A stretch of DNA of 64,000 nucleotides, taken from the NCBI RefSeq assembly GCF_002979455.1, contig NZ_PCOU01000017.1:50766-114765 (forward strand), written 5' to 3'. Shown one piece after another: positions 1 to 8,942 of the stretch. Under the pieces are notes generated by a model. The model was given only the letters and a program-made list of their open reading frames with translations. It did no database searches and was not told the origin of the DNA. The translations under genes were made by a program, and so were the position numbers. The stretch's first letter is position 1. Every line of letters begins with the position of its first letter. The stretch comes from Chryseobacterium sp. MYb7. GTDB taxonomy: Bacteria > Bacteroidota > Bacteroidia > Flavobacteriales > Weeksellaceae.

Positions 1-57
1 CATTAGGACATGAAATTTTTTGTAAATTTACCAAAATTAAACCAACCTCAAAACAAA

Positions 58-825
58 ATGAAGTTGAAATTTTTAGGAACTGGTACTTCTCAAGGTGTAC
101 CCGTTATAGGCTGTACATGCGAAGTGTGTACTTCCGAAAACCCCAAAGACAATCGCTTACGCTCTTCCGTGATGATAACTACGGAGGAAAATAAAAAAAT
201 ACTGATCGACTGCGGTCCGGATTTCAGGCAGCAAATGCTTACCAACCACGAACATAACGTAGACATTGCGTTAATTACCCATGAACACAATGACCACGTG
301 ATTGGGCTGGATGATATGCGACCATTGATTTTTAAAAGTGGAAAAGATGTTCCGCTGTACTGCTATTCAAGAGTTGCTCATGAAATAAAAAACAGATTTC
401 CTTACGCCTTTGCAGATGTAAGATATCCCGGTGCACCCGCTTTTGAACTTCACGAAATTGAAAATAAACCTTTCCAGGTGCTGGATACGGAAATCACGCC
501 TGTGGAAGTGATTCACTATAAAATTACGGTTTTCGGATATAAATTTAAAAAGCTGGCCTACATTACGGATGCCGGATTTATTTCTGAAACGGAAAAGGAA
601 AAACTGAAGGATCTGGACATTCTGATCTTAAACTGCATCAGGAAATTTGATCCCCATCCTGCCCATTTTATCCTTCCGGATGTTATTAAGCTGTTTGAAG
701 AGCTAAAACCGAAGCAATTATTTTTAACGCATATCAGTCATCATTTAGGGCTGCATAATATTGAAGATAAGCAGCTTCCGGCCGGAATGCACCTTGCCTA
801 CGATGGTTTGGAACTTAATTTTTAA
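58..825 (+). CDS. MBL-fold metallo-hydrolase (PhnP-like)
   Basis: Metallo-beta-lactamase fold hydrolase, probably a cytoplasmic phosphodiesterase of the PhnP/RNase Z-like group. The zinc-binding motif THEHNDH is visible near residue 75, an N-terminal GTGTSQGVP strand-turn is typical of this group, and a late histidine lies in LTHISHH. An in-frame ATG exists 48 bp upstream, but the family start MKLKFLGTGTSQG begins here, so this start is preferred. It is about 255 residues, a usual length. It stands alone upstream of the tRNA gene. The substrate cannot be read from the sequence. Confidence 0.88.
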   Translation: MKLKFLGTGTSQGVPVIGCTCEVCTSENPKDNRLRSSVMITTEENKKILIDCGPDFRQQMLTNHEHNVDIALITHEHNDHVIGLDDMRPLIFKSGKDVPLYCYSRVAHEIKNRFPYAFADVRYPGAPAFELHEIENKPFQVLDTEITPVEVIHYKITVFGYKFKKLAYITDAGFISETEKEKLKDLDILILNCIRKFDPHPAHFILPDVIKLFEELKPKQLFLTHISHHLGLHNIEDKQLPAGMHLAYDGLELNF

Positions 826-845
826 ATTTTTTTCTTCAAAAAGCT

Positions 846-875
846 TTTGAACATTGAAAAAAGTTCCTATATTTG
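846..875 (+). promoter_or_regulatory. Bacteroidota-type promoter of tRNA-Leu
   Basis: TTTG at 846-849 is followed after 18 bases by TATATTTG at 868-875. This matches the TTTG-N17-23-TAnnTTTG consensus of the Bacteroidota primary sigma factor and lies about 45 bp before the tRNA. Confidence 0.7.
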
Positions 876-918
876 CACACCAATTTGAAACAAACATCAC
901 GTTTGGATTCAACATCAA

Positions 919-998
919 GCCCAGGTGGCGGAATTGGTAGACGCGCTGGTCTCAAACACCAGTTCTTAGGAGTACCGGTTCGATCCCGGTCCTGGGTA
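919..998 (+). tRNA. tRNA-Leu (anticodon CAA)
   Basis: The acceptor arm GCCCAGG at 919-925 pairs with CCTGGGT at 991-997. The anticodon stem CTGGT/ACCAG encloses loop CTCAAAC with CAA at 953-955. A variable arm and the T-arm GGTTCGATCC follow. CAA reads UUG leucine codons. The 3' CCA is not encoded, as is usual in this phylum. Confidence 0.95.
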
Positions 999-1001
999 CA
1001 A

Positions 1002-1036
1002 AAAACCTCTGAAAATTTTCAGAGGTTTTTATTTTT
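1002..1036. terminator. Bidirectional hairpin terminator
   Basis: AACCTCTGAAAA and TTTTCAGAGGTT form a perfect stem flanked by A and T runs, so it can end both the tRNA transcript and the converging S41 peptidase gene. Confidence 0.8.
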
Positions 1037-2751
1037 TACAGATCCTTCAAAATCCTGTCAAGCTCCAGATCTCGTTTCTGAATAATATCATCATCAGAAT
1101 ACTCAATAAATTCATCGATTCTTACGCCTACCTTTTGGGTTTGGGAACCATCATAATAGAAAATACCATTTCCTGTAAATTCAAGATTGTAGCCACCAGG
1201 AAGTTTTATTATTCTGATATCGCCGTCAGCACCAGCTGTTCTTTGGCCAATGGTTTTGGATTGAGGAAAGATATTCTGAAGATTCATCGTGTTCCATTCG
1301 CTCATGCTTAGAGTTTCAGGATTAACGATCATAAAAACTTTTCCTTTGTAAGGATGAGTGGTTTTATTTTTAATATCAGCGTAATAAGTTCCAAATTCGT
1401 CATAGCTGATCGGAATATACGTTCCTACATTTTTTGGATTGGGTTTATAATATTCTCCAAAATGGTTTTCTACTGGAGAGAAATATTTGTAAACATAATG
1501 AAATACAAAACCTCCCCAGTCCGGATATCCTCTCATATCAAAGACAATTGCTTTTTTCGAGGAAGCTTCTCTGAAAATAGAATCCATATGCTCATCCAAC
1601 TTATCATCAGGGATATTATTTGTGAAAGCAAAGGCATCATTGATTTTAAAATAGGCAATATCTTTATGATCTATTGTATATTGCTGCTTCTGACGGATTT
1701 TGTTATGGATATATTGCGTCACGATGGCTAGTTGTTGTTTATCAGTAAAATTAACAAATTCAGTCTCTGCAAGATAGGTTTTCTTATCTTTTGACTGTAT
1801 TTTCAAGCTTTTGCGAGACAGATTATCAGACCAGATCAGGTTTTTCTGAAAATCCGATATCAGGTACAAAAATGTTTCGGGATTGGAGGTAGAAAGCAGT
1901 TCTTTCTTTTCTTTAAGTATCTCACGGATATTTTTACCATTGACCTCTGTTATTTGATCTCCGACATGAATATTGGCTTTGGAACAGATTTCGGGTAAAA
2001 TAAGCTTGGTTACCAATAGATGATCTTTAATGATCACATAATCGAAAGGCGGATAGTATAATCTGTGGAAAATTTCATTTTTGAAGTTCAGCTCATTATA
2101 AAATCTGAATGAATGGGTGTCTTCCATTTTAGAAACTACTTTTGCCAGAATGATCTCAAAGTCTTTTCTGGAAGTGCAATGAATAGTCTGATCTACCAGA
2201 TCTGAGAAATAAACATCCGCATTTTTATCCATCAGATATTTGTGCGGATAAAGATAATCGATAGCACCCTGTAATTTGGCTAGTGCCAGTAAACGGTGTG
2301 CTAAAGACAGATTTTCATCTTTTTTGAATTCGTTGATTTTAGAATCAGATTGTTTGTCTTTCTTTTCAGTTTCAGCAACAAATCTATGATTGTAAATATC
2401 ATTTAATAGTATCTTGTTTTCTGAACTGATCTTTTTATTTTTCTGATACCATTTGAAGTTTTGATTAACCGCCAGTACATCTTTTGGGTTATCAATTACC
2501 GGAGCACTGGTAAAGGTATTACTCAGACCTTTTGAGAGAAGAGTAATGATTGTATTTTCATCTGTCTTTTCATTGACTTTTCCAATCGTTGCCAAAAACA
2601 GACTGTCGGTATCTTTTTTTCCTTCGGCAAAATCAGGATGGTAATATTTTATGAAATTCCAGGTCTTCATAAAATAAGTGTAGCTGCCCTTTTGAGCACA
2701 AACTGTAGCATGGAAAGCCATCACAAAAAACAAAATAAAAACATTCTTCAT
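1036..2751 (-). CDS. S41 family (tail-specific-like) peptidase, exported
   Basis: A Sec signal peptide (residues 1-19, ending VCAQ) leads a helical N-terminal region, a degenerate PDZ-like segment near residue 260 (HVGDQITEVNG), and a C-terminal S41 domain. The likely catalytic serine lies in ETLSMSEW and is followed by the conserved IGQRTAGADGD strand. These enzymes cleave proteins in the periplasm or at the surface. It is the last gene of the minus-strand block that starts with the T6SS payload genes, but a 90 bp gap before it makes independent expression possible. Substrate unknown. Confidence 0.85.
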   Translation of the reverse strand: MKNVFILFFVMAFHATVCAQKGSYTYFMKTWNFIKYYHPDFAEGKKDTDSLFLATIGKVNEKTDENTIITLLSKGLSNTFTSAPVIDNPKDVLAVNQNFKWYQKNKKISSENKILLNDIYNHRFVAETEKKDKQSDSKINEFKKDENLSLAHRLLALAKLQGAIDYLYPHKYLMDKNADVYFSDLVDQTIHCTSRKDFEIILAKVVSKMEDTHSFRFYNELNFKNEIFHRLYYPPFDYVIIKDHLLVTKLILPEICSKANIHVGDQITEVNGKNIREILKEKKELLSTSNPETFLYLISDFQKNLIWSDNLSRKSLKIQSKDKKTYLAETEFVNFTDKQQLAIVTQYIHNKIRQKQQYTIDHKDIAYFKINDAFAFTNNIPDDKLDEHMDSIFREASSKKAIVFDMRGYPDWGGFVFHYVYKYFSPVENHFGEYYKPNPKNVGTYIPISYDEFGTYYADIKNKTTHPYKGKVFMIVNPETLSMSEWNTMNLQNIFPQSKTIGQRTAGADGDIRIIKLPGGYNLEFTGNGIFYYDGSQTQKVGVRIDEFIEYSDDDIIQKRDLELDRILKDL

Positions 2752-2841
2752 TTGGTTGAATTTGTGATGTAAAATACACTTTTTAAAGTGTATTTCTATA
2801 TTTATTTTTAGGTTTTAAAGGAGATAGTTGAATTAAGCACT

Positions 2842-3216
2842 TTATAGTTTTTTAGATCTTACAGGAATTCTTTTCTTTACTAAATGAATGTATTTTTCAT
2901 CACATTCTTTAAAATGCCAATATGGATTCCTTGAATTCCCTGAATTTTGAATCGAAATTGTATCATTCGAAAACAATCCACTAATACCATCCAAAAAATA
3001 AAGATATGTTGCATTATTTTCTTTATCTACCCTTACAATTCCTTTTATTTTCTTACCTTTTTTAACATTAAAAACAAAATGTTTCATACTGTCAACTTTT
3101 AGAGAAATTTTACATTTAGATCCATATGAGAAATAATCTCCCGACATACTTTGAGAATGTAAAAAGTATGGAAACAATAAAAATAGTAAGAAGATTGATT
3201 TTATTATTTTCATCAC
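2842..3216 (-). CDS. Small exported protein, unknown (immunity-array member?)
   Basis: 124 residues with a clear N-terminal signal peptide (hydrophobic core to about residue 21, cleavage near HSQ). No family recognised. It belongs to a run of small, secreted, AT-rich genes downstream of a T6SS GH19 effector, which is why an immunity-like role is suspected. Eighteen bases separate it from the next upstream gene, consistent with co-transcription. Confidence 0.7.
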   Translation of the reverse strand: MMKIIKSIFLLFLLFPYFLHSQSMSGDYFSYGSKCKISLKVDSMKHFVFNVKKGKKIKGIVRVDKENNATYLYFLDGISGLFSNDTISIQNSGNSRNPYWHFKECDEKYIHLVKKRIPVRSKKL

Positions 3217-3234
3217 CTTTTATACTTAAATATT

Positions 3235-4179
3235 TTATTTTGATGAAATAATTTTAGAAATACTCGTTGAGTTTAGCGTAAAGACATTTGTTGGAAATCT
3301 TTTATAAGAAAGCTGTTTTGTTTCATATCGGGTTTCTTTTCCTAATCCTACCTGAACTGAAGTCACTTTTTCATCATATATATTTTTGTTTGGATCTATA
3401 AAGATTTCACTGTCAGTAACAAGCCTACTTTCAATATTGATATGCTTGGAATATTTCAAAGATCCTTTATTGGACGGTAACGTTTTTTTCTCCAGTTCCT
3501 GATCTCCTTCTACAGATTCTTTTAAAACATATTTTGGCATTCCTTTATCGTCATATGAAAACTTCAGATTCCATTTGTCCAGATAATCACTTGCCTGGGT
3601 TCTATAGGATTCCATATAGCCTTTTAATATTTTAAAATCTTTATGTTTGTACTTTTCATATGAAGAGATATACTTTAAATCACCAAGATTATATCCTGGC
3701 AGAAAGTCTTCCAAAAAATCAATAAGATCTGGAATGTTTAAATACTCATCAACGTTTTTCTGTAAAAAGCTGAAATAAGGAGCATTTAAATAAAATACAT
3801 CCTTGTCTCCCACTAAAATTGTTTTATCATTTTCATTGAAAGCAATTTTAAGATTGTTTGTATAACTTTCATTTTTAGAGGTTAACAAAAGAGTATTTTC
3901 ATTTTTTGTTAAGGTATATACATCTGGTACTTTCTTTTCTGATGCCTGCGAGTCTGTAAATCTGTAAAAAGCAATACTGTCTTTTTTCGGACTGAATATA
4001 TAAATAAGGTTATTTGTGCTTGTCTTATCTTTTTTATCAATTCTTTTATCATCAACATATTCTCCCTTGTCAATAGTTTTATTAACAATATGAGTAACAA
4101 TATATGATTTAGGTGCTTGTGCACAGGCATTTGTATGAAATACCGCCAGAATGAATAGTATGTATGCTAATTTTCTCAT
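3235..4179 (-). CDS. Exported protein of unknown function
   Basis: 314 residues. The signal peptide ends in HTNACAQ, so signal peptidase I cleavage after ACA is more likely than lipidation. The mature part is lysine- and aspartate-rich with many predicted beta strands and no domain I recognise. It has the same orientation and spacing as the other small exported genes behind the GH19 effector. Confidence 0.72.
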   Translation of the reverse strand: MRKLAYILFILAVFHTNACAQAPKSYIVTHIVNKTIDKGEYVDDKRIDKKDKTSTNNLIYIFSPKKDSIAFYRFTDSQASEKKVPDVYTLTKNENTLLLTSKNESYTNNLKIAFNENDKTILVGDKDVFYLNAPYFSFLQKNVDEYLNIPDLIDFLEDFLPGYNLGDLKYISSYEKYKHKDFKILKGYMESYRTQASDYLDKWNLKFSYDDKGMPKYVLKESVEGDQELEKKTLPSNKGSLKYSKHINIESRLVTDSEIFIDPNKNIYDEKVTSVQVGLGKETRYETKQLSYKRFPTNVFTLNSTSISKIISSK

Positions 4180-4283
4180 TGTTTAATATAGAGACAATTT
4201 TACTTTTCCATTTTAATTCCCATTAATATAAAAATCAGCAGATAGGTTGCTCTAATTTTTTTAATAAACATATAATCTTATTA

Positions 4284-4967
4284 TTATATCAATCTCTTCC
4301 TATATTGTGGTGCAATAAATTTCTCAATTTCTTTCCACGTAAAAGAGACTGAATATTCAGGATAACCGCTATTGGTTCTATTTTTTTCATCATAAAAAAT
4401 GAAATCTATGCCTGTTATGTTTCCTGCGGTATTGGTGCTTATTTTATATTGACTGAGATTCTTTATAGGAAAGGATATACTTTTATCTGTCTTTAATTTT
4501 TTACGACATACCTGCAAAAGCATTTTTTTGTTGACGAACAGGTTTTCACCAACTTCTGTATCATTCATTTCGTCAAAGAAATAAAAGACTGTAGCTTCCC
4601 ATGGGGAGCCATAAGACTGAATATGTACTGATACATTAAGCAATCCATTTTTATTCAGATAAATTTTATAATTTTCAAATCCATATTGGTTATCACGCAG
4701 TGAATTTGTTGAAATTAAGTTTTTTAAAGTATCTTTTTTGGCGTTTAATCTTTTCTCGGGACTGTCAAAAAAAGTACCATTAAAAAGGTCATAGCTTTTT
4801 TGAATTTTCTTATAAATTCCGGTATTCTTAGTTTCTATTTTTAATTCCTGCAACTCAAAACATTCCTTAGAAATACAGACTGAATCTTTTAAAACAAATA
4901 CATCCTGAGCATATGAAGACAGGCTAAACAAAAAAATAAATAATATATTGAATAGGTATTTTATCAT
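4284..4967 (-). CDS. Exported immunity-like protein, parent of a nearby pseudogene copy
   Basis: 227 residues with a signal peptide ending SSYAQ. Function not recognised. Its C-terminal part (about FIFYDEKNRTNSGYPEYSVS onward) and its first seven codons recur in a deleted copy at 5935-6124, showing past duplication. The gene is preceded by a scar resembling the 3' end of the GH19 effector gene, so it probably once followed such an effector directly, which supports an immunity role. Confidence 0.75.
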   Translation of the reverse strand: MIKYLFNILFIFLFSLSSYAQDVFVLKDSVCISKECFELQELKIETKNTGIYKKIQKSYDLFNGTFFDSPEKRLNAKKDTLKNLISTNSLRDNQYGFENYKIYLNKNGLLNVSVHIQSYGSPWEATVFYFFDEMNDTEVGENLFVNKKMLLQVCRKKLKTDKSISFPIKNLSQYKISTNTAGNITGIDFIFYDEKNRTNSGYPEYSVSFTWKEIEKFIAPQYRKRLI

Positions 4968-4970
4968 TTT

Positions 4971-5034
4971 TTAATATTTAAATAGTCCACCAAAAGCATC
5001 TCTTCTCTTGCCATTGAATACAAATAGAATCTTA
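4971..5034 (-). pseudogene. Scar of a GH19 effector 3' end
   Basis: On the minus strand this segment carries AGAAGAGATGCTTTTG followed by TATTTAAA and ends at an ATGATAAA start. It closely matches the last 60 bases of the effector gene at 6941-8254, which encode SDRRDAFDRTVKIFKDDK and overlap ATGATAAA of the next gene. It is too short and shifted to be coding now. It is read as the remnant of an effector tail that arrived with, or was duplicated with, the immunity-like gene downstream. Confidence 0.6.
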
Positions 5035-5472
5035 TCAAAATATTACTTTACCATCATTAACCCATTTATTTTTTTTATTCCATTTCCCTCCACAATCTGT
5101 TTGTAGTTCCATCACTACCTTTCTATTAAGAACATCAACAATAACACATAAATAATTCTCGTATAATGTTTTGTTGGTTCCGTCTTCCACATATCCCTTA
5201 GAAATATAATCCATTACTATAAATCTTTTATTTGGGGAAATACTTAAAATTTGTCCTCCAGAATAATTTGCATTATCATAACCTTTTATTTTATACTTTT
5301 TACCACTTTTCAGAATAAAAGGTTCTTGATACATATTAAATTCTTTATTATATCCATTAAACCCTAATTTGCAACATTTTGAAATAGAAATAAGAGGCAA
5401 ATCCTTTTTCGTCTGCGAATAGGTTATATAATTAATTAATAATAAAAATATGAGGAAGAATTTTTTCAACAT
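5035..5472 (-). CDS. Exported protein of unknown function
   Basis: 145 residues, signal peptide ending NYITYSQ, then a small beta-rich domain with three cysteines (KCCKLG near residue 34 and a late TDCGGKW). No family recognised. It lies in the run of exported genes behind the GH19 effector. Confidence 0.7.
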   Translation of the reverse strand: MLKKFFLIFLLLINYITYSQTKKDLPLISISKCCKLGFNGYNKEFNMYQEPFILKSGKKYKIKGYDNANYSGGQILSISPNKRFIVMDYISKGYVEDGTNKTLYENYLCVIVDVLNRKVVMELQTDCGGKWNKKNKWVNDGKVIF

Positions 5473-5545
5473 TTCGTTTTTAATTCAGTATACTTAAATA
5501 AATATATTTTATTTTATAAATAATTAATCAAGAACTTGTGGTAGA

Positions 5546-5920
5546 TTAATCTGTCTTTTGTTCAAATTCCTTAAGAATCTTGAAATAATATTTATGTTTA
5601 TTTCTTTTAAAATAAAGTCTATCTCCAACAATATTATTTCCTAGAAAAGTTCTCTTGATAATTAAAAAATTCTTTTTACAACAATCAGCGGTAACTTCTA
5701 TCGGGGCATTATTCCAATAATTAACTTTTTTTATATTTAAATTTTTACCCAACCATTTATTATCTTTCTTGTCGATTGATAAATAGACACTATCTTCTCG
5801 TACTTGTTGATGAATTATAATATTGGTATTTAAAGCTTTATTCCAAATTTTTATTTCTTGAGCTTTGTTAACAATTCCCATTAATAAAAAAATCAATGAA
5901 TAGATCATCTTAAATTTCAT
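5546..5920 (-). CDS. Small exported protein of unknown function
   Basis: 124 residues with a signal peptide ending NKAQ and a CC pair near residue 80. No similarity to the other 124-residue protein at 2842-3216 is apparent. It follows directly after the decayed gene copy at 5935-6124, suggesting serial insertion of immunity-like genes. Confidence 0.68.
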   Translation of the reverse strand: MKFKMIYSLIFLLMGIVNKAQEIKIWNKALNTNIIIHQQVREDSVYLSIDKKDNKWLGKNLNIKKVNYWNNAPIEVTADCCKKNFLIIKRTFLGNNIVGDRLYFKRNKHKYYFKILKEFEQKTD

Positions 5921-5934
5921 GATGATGATATATT

Positions 5935-6124
5935 ATTTTTTGTATCAAACGCCTTTTGTACTTCAGCGCAATAAGCTTATTAATTTCTTTCTGTGTAAAA
6001 GAAACTGAATATTCAGGATAACCGCTATTAGTTCTTTTCTTCTCATCATAAAAAATGAAATTTATGTCCATTATGTTTCCTGTGGCATTTGTGTTTATTA
6101 TATATTGAATAGGTATTTTATCAT
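5935..6124 (-). pseudogene. Internally deleted copy of the 227-aa exported gene
   Basis: The minus strand starts ATGATAAAATACCTATTC like the gene at 4284-4967, then jumps after seven codons to the region encoding NATGNIMDINFIFYDEKKRT and SGYPEYSVSFTQKEINKLIA, matching the C-terminus of that gene. A TAA interrupts at the ninth codon. About 150 central codons are missing. Its ATG overlaps the TGA of the upstream lipoprotein gene (ATGA), as expected for a once translationally coupled immunity gene. Confidence 0.85.
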
Positions 6125-6951
6125 TTTATTCTTTCTTCCACATATTTTGGAACTTTATTAAGATCTTTTTTTTGGGATTTCATTAAAGAAAGGTATGTTT
6201 TATAATTTTCTGCAGCTTTCTCTTTTTTTCCTATGTTCCAATAGCTGTTTGCAATATTAAGATAAGCTACAACCCGATCTGGATATTTTTGAATTATCTT
6301 TTGCAATACATTAACCGATACTGCTGGGTTGATATTTTCAAGGTTCAAAGCAAAATCATTTATTTTAGTAATGTTATGGGATGAAATAATAACATAATCT
6401 AACCAGCTTTTATCTGCAACCCAATCATAATAGCTAAATTTTGTCTTAGAAAAATCAGCCGCCTCTAATTGTATTGCAGCATCGTTATCTGCTTCAACCG
6501 AAAAATAACTTTCTTTGTATTTATAAAGATTAAAACTATTGTTTGAAAATTTTAATGTAAAATCAATAACAGAATATTTATCCGAAGCAACAGGAGCAAT
6601 GCAAGTTGTATAAGAAAGTAAATTATTTTCAAACTTTAAATTGTCAATATTCATATCGGATTTACCACTGCATTCTTTACATGGAAAAATCATATCATTT
6701 TCATAAGTAGATAATTCTGTATTATTTTTATTCTTAAAAACAATAATTAGCTTTCTTTGAGTGGGTTCCTCAGGTTCTTTTGCATTTTTTAATGTTAGAA
6801 CGTATAAATCGTCACGAGTTCCATCATTATTAAAGTCATTATGGAGCTGAGCTACAATTTCATTTGATTTTAATAAAGACTCTACTTTAGACGATTGGGA
6901 ATGACAACTGATCCCCGAAAGCAGAAGTAATAAAGAAATTTTATTTATCAT
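6121..6951 (-). CDS. TPR-containing lipoprotein, probable immunity to the GH19 effector
   Basis: The start is placed at MINKISLLLLLSGISC, which gives a lipoprotein signal with lipobox SGISC; the longer upstream reading lacks a signal. This ATG lies 8 bp before the stop of the GH19 effector gene, an overlap typical of effector/immunity pairs. The mature protein has a beta-rich middle with CKEC and a C-terminal TPR-like helix pair (YLNIANSYWNIGKKEKAAEN). A periplasm-facing lipoprotein fits protection against a cell-wall-degrading toxin. Immunity is inferred from context. Confidence 0.78.
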   Translation of the reverse strand: MINKISLLLLLSGISCHSQSSKVESLLKSNEIVAQLHNDFNNDGTRDDLYVLTLKNAKEPEEPTQRKLIIVFKNKNNTELSTYENDMIFPCKECSGKSDMNIDNLKFENNLLSYTTCIAPVASDKYSVIDFTLKFSNNSFNLYKYKESYFSVEADNDAAIQLEAADFSKTKFSYYDWVADKSWLDYVIISSHNITKINDFALNLENINPAVSVNVLQKIIQKYPDRVVAYLNIANSYWNIGKKEKAAENYKTYLSLMKSQKKDLNKVPKYVEERIK

Positions 6952-8254
6952 CTTTAAATATTTTAACAGTTCTATCAAAAGCATCTCTTCTGTCACTATA
7001 TGATTTTGTAGAATAATTTATTTTTGCCGTTATTGAATTTACAACGTCATGTGTTGCACCATTCTTAGTTAGCGTGTTAGCCTTTTTTAAAATCCAATCT
7101 CCTAATCCGGCAAAAACCGCTTCCTTCGCTGTAAATGTTGATTTACCTAATGATAAATCAATTCCTGATTCGGGTAATCTAGTATCAATTATTTCCTGAA
7201 TACTCTTATAATTGCTCCTTCCTGTTATTTGCATTAGCCCACGTCCTCTAAACTTCCATCCATCTCCTTCTTTTACGTTTCCTAGTTTATAATCTTTTCC
7301 TCTATTGTCATCATCATAAGCTATATTAGCAATTTTCTCCTGATCTGCAGCATGTACAAGTTTCTTCTTTTTAGTTTTGGGGTCAACTTCACTTTTACGC
7401 CCTATTTCGTCTGCATAATCATAATATTTTTTATTGTTTTTGAAAACAGAAAAAGGATAACCAGACCTTAATGCTTCAACTGAATAATTTAAGCTTTCTC
7501 CATTAAACGCTCCCGATAAATCACTACTACTTTCAACAAATGCTTGGGCAAAAAAATGAGACCTATTAAGACATGTATTAAGTTCAAATATTTCATATAA
7601 TTTTTTAGATTCTCCTTTTACGGTATATGATTTATTCAGTTCATCCACTATACCTTGCATCCAAGTAAGATTAGAAGCATCTGGCCAAACTTTTTTTATT
7701 TGTGCTAATGTAAAATCGTCTGAACATGGGCTTTTTTTCTTTTCCTGCTCCGGTACCGGCGCTCCCTTCGGATCAATTTTTTCCGGCACATTTACCTGTC
7801 CGGAGGTTACAAATTCTATTTTCCCTGACTCTGGCGGTATATTTCCCGGCATTTTTCCTGTTCCTGGTAAAGTAGATTTTTTTAGCAGCACAAAGTTTTC
7901 CTGCACTTTTGCAGTTCCAAAATCCTGCCATTCTGTAAGGGAAATCATCTGAAAACCATCATCAAAGATAAAATTAGGAATTTGTTTTTCTACGATAGTT
8001 CCTGTAAGTTTATCCTGTGTTGTGGGTACATTATTCAACACTTTGAATGTTCCCAAATGAGCATTGAATTTTATTTTGGCTCCGTCTATGGCCAATAATA
8101 AACCTTCCTCTGTTTTATCTTTTTCCTCATTTTCGGCACGTTTATCATCCATCTTCTTCTTATTATCAGTCTTCATTTTGTCATTATCCTGTGCTGTATT
8201 CTGAGTTTGAGTTTCCGGAGTATTTCCTTCTCCATTGTTCTTTAACCTATCCAT
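6941..8254 (-). CDS. T6SS effector: PAAR-like (DUF4280) domain fused to GH19-type glycoside hydrolase
   Basis: 437 residues, no signal peptide. A charged N-terminal stretch (1-50) precedes a PAAR-like DUF4280 domain (about 55-150, GAKIKFNAHLGTFKVL onward), which would cap the VgrG spike. After a proline-rich linker, residues 180-430 form a GH19/endolysin-like domain: HFFAQAFVES with the likely catalytic glutamate, and FRGRGLMQITGRSNY, the family signature. It should cut peptidoglycan glycan strands after T6SS delivery. Its start overlaps the upstream gene by 13 bp and its stop overlaps the immunity lipoprotein gene. Confidence 0.88.
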   Translation of the reverse strand: MDRLKNNGEGNTPETQTQNTAQDNDKMKTDNKKKMDDKRAENEEKDKTEEGLLLAIDGAKIKFNAHLGTFKVLNNVPTTQDKLTGTIVEKQIPNFIFDDGFQMISLTEWQDFGTAKVQENFVLLKKSTLPGTGKMPGNIPPESGKIEFVTSGQVNVPEKIDPKGAPVPEQEKKKSPCSDDFTLAQIKKVWPDASNLTWMQGIVDELNKSYTVKGESKKLYEIFELNTCLNRSHFFAQAFVESSSDLSGAFNGESLNYSVEALRSGYPFSVFKNNKKYYDYADEIGRKSEVDPKTKKKKLVHAADQEKIANIAYDDDNRGKDYKLGNVKEGDGWKFRGRGLMQITGRSNYKSIQEIIDTRLPESGIDLSLGKSTFTAKEAVFAGLGDWILKKANTLTKNGATHDVVNSITAKINYSTKSYSDRRDAFDRTVKIFKDDK

Positions 8255-8937
8255 AATAATGAATGTTTTAAGTGAGAATTCTGTTTTTTAATGGCTACAA
8301 AACCTTCTTCATACTGGTTTCCTTTGCAGATAAATATTCCTCTGAAATCATCAATTTCTGTATGTTCCAGGTTTTGAGCAGAGATTTTTAAAGTCATTTT
8401 CTCTCCATTTTTTTCGGGAATCATGATTTCTGTAAATCCTTCCGGAGAGATTCTTTTTCTTTTGGTATCGAATGAATCCAGCAAACCGTTGAAGAGCAAT
8501 CCAAACATATTATAGCCTGTCAAAAAATCAATCAGTTTTGTTTCATCTTCCAATAGGCTGCTGATCTGGCTGAAATAGTTATCAATAGCATCACCTTTAT
8601 GGGTTTTCGATAATTCAGACTGAATTTTACCCCATCTTAAACGCAGGAAAAGCAGATTATCTAGGGCAGTTATATTCCCTTCGCTATCTACCCTGAGTTC
8701 CAGTTCATCAAACAGATAGCTGAGCTTTCTTATCAATTTTCCCATAGCAGTATCATTATCCGAAAAATCGAATTCAACTACCAGAATCTGAAATTGATGT
8801 TCTTCTTTTATTTTCCCAAGATAATATACTTCAATTTCCCGGGCATAGCTTTTTGTAATGGCATAAACCGGGTTTCTCTGCTCTGTAACAATGGTTTCAA
8901 GCCTATATGTTTTCCGATGAAGATTTTCCAGCAGCAT
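8242..8937 (-). CDS. Unknown protein between T6SS effectors (adaptor candidate)
   Basis: 231 residues, soluble, no signal peptide and no domain I recognise. It lies 5 bp downstream of the lipase gene and overlaps the start of the PAAR-like/GH19 effector by 13 bp. That position, directly before a PAAR-like effector, is where T6SS effector chaperones and adaptors are often encoded. The adaptor role is inference from position only. Confidence 0.75.
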   Translation of the reverse strand: MLLENLHRKTYRLETIVTEQRNPVYAITKSYAREIEVYYLGKIKEEHQFQILVVEFDFSDNDTAMGKLIRKLSYLFDELELRVDSEGNITALDNLLFLRLRWGKIQSELSKTHKGDAIDNYFSQISSLLEDETKLIDFLTGYNMFGLLFNGLLDSFDTKRKRISPEGFTEIMIPEKNGEKMTLKISAQNLEHTEIDDFRGIFICKGNQYEEGFVAIKKQNSHLKHSLLWIG

Positions 8938-8942
8938 AAAAA

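Noticed and set aside
873..1085. 70-residue open frame across the tRNA
   Set aside because: It is the usual false frame created by reading through tRNA-Leu and its terminator; the tRNA fold explains the sequence.
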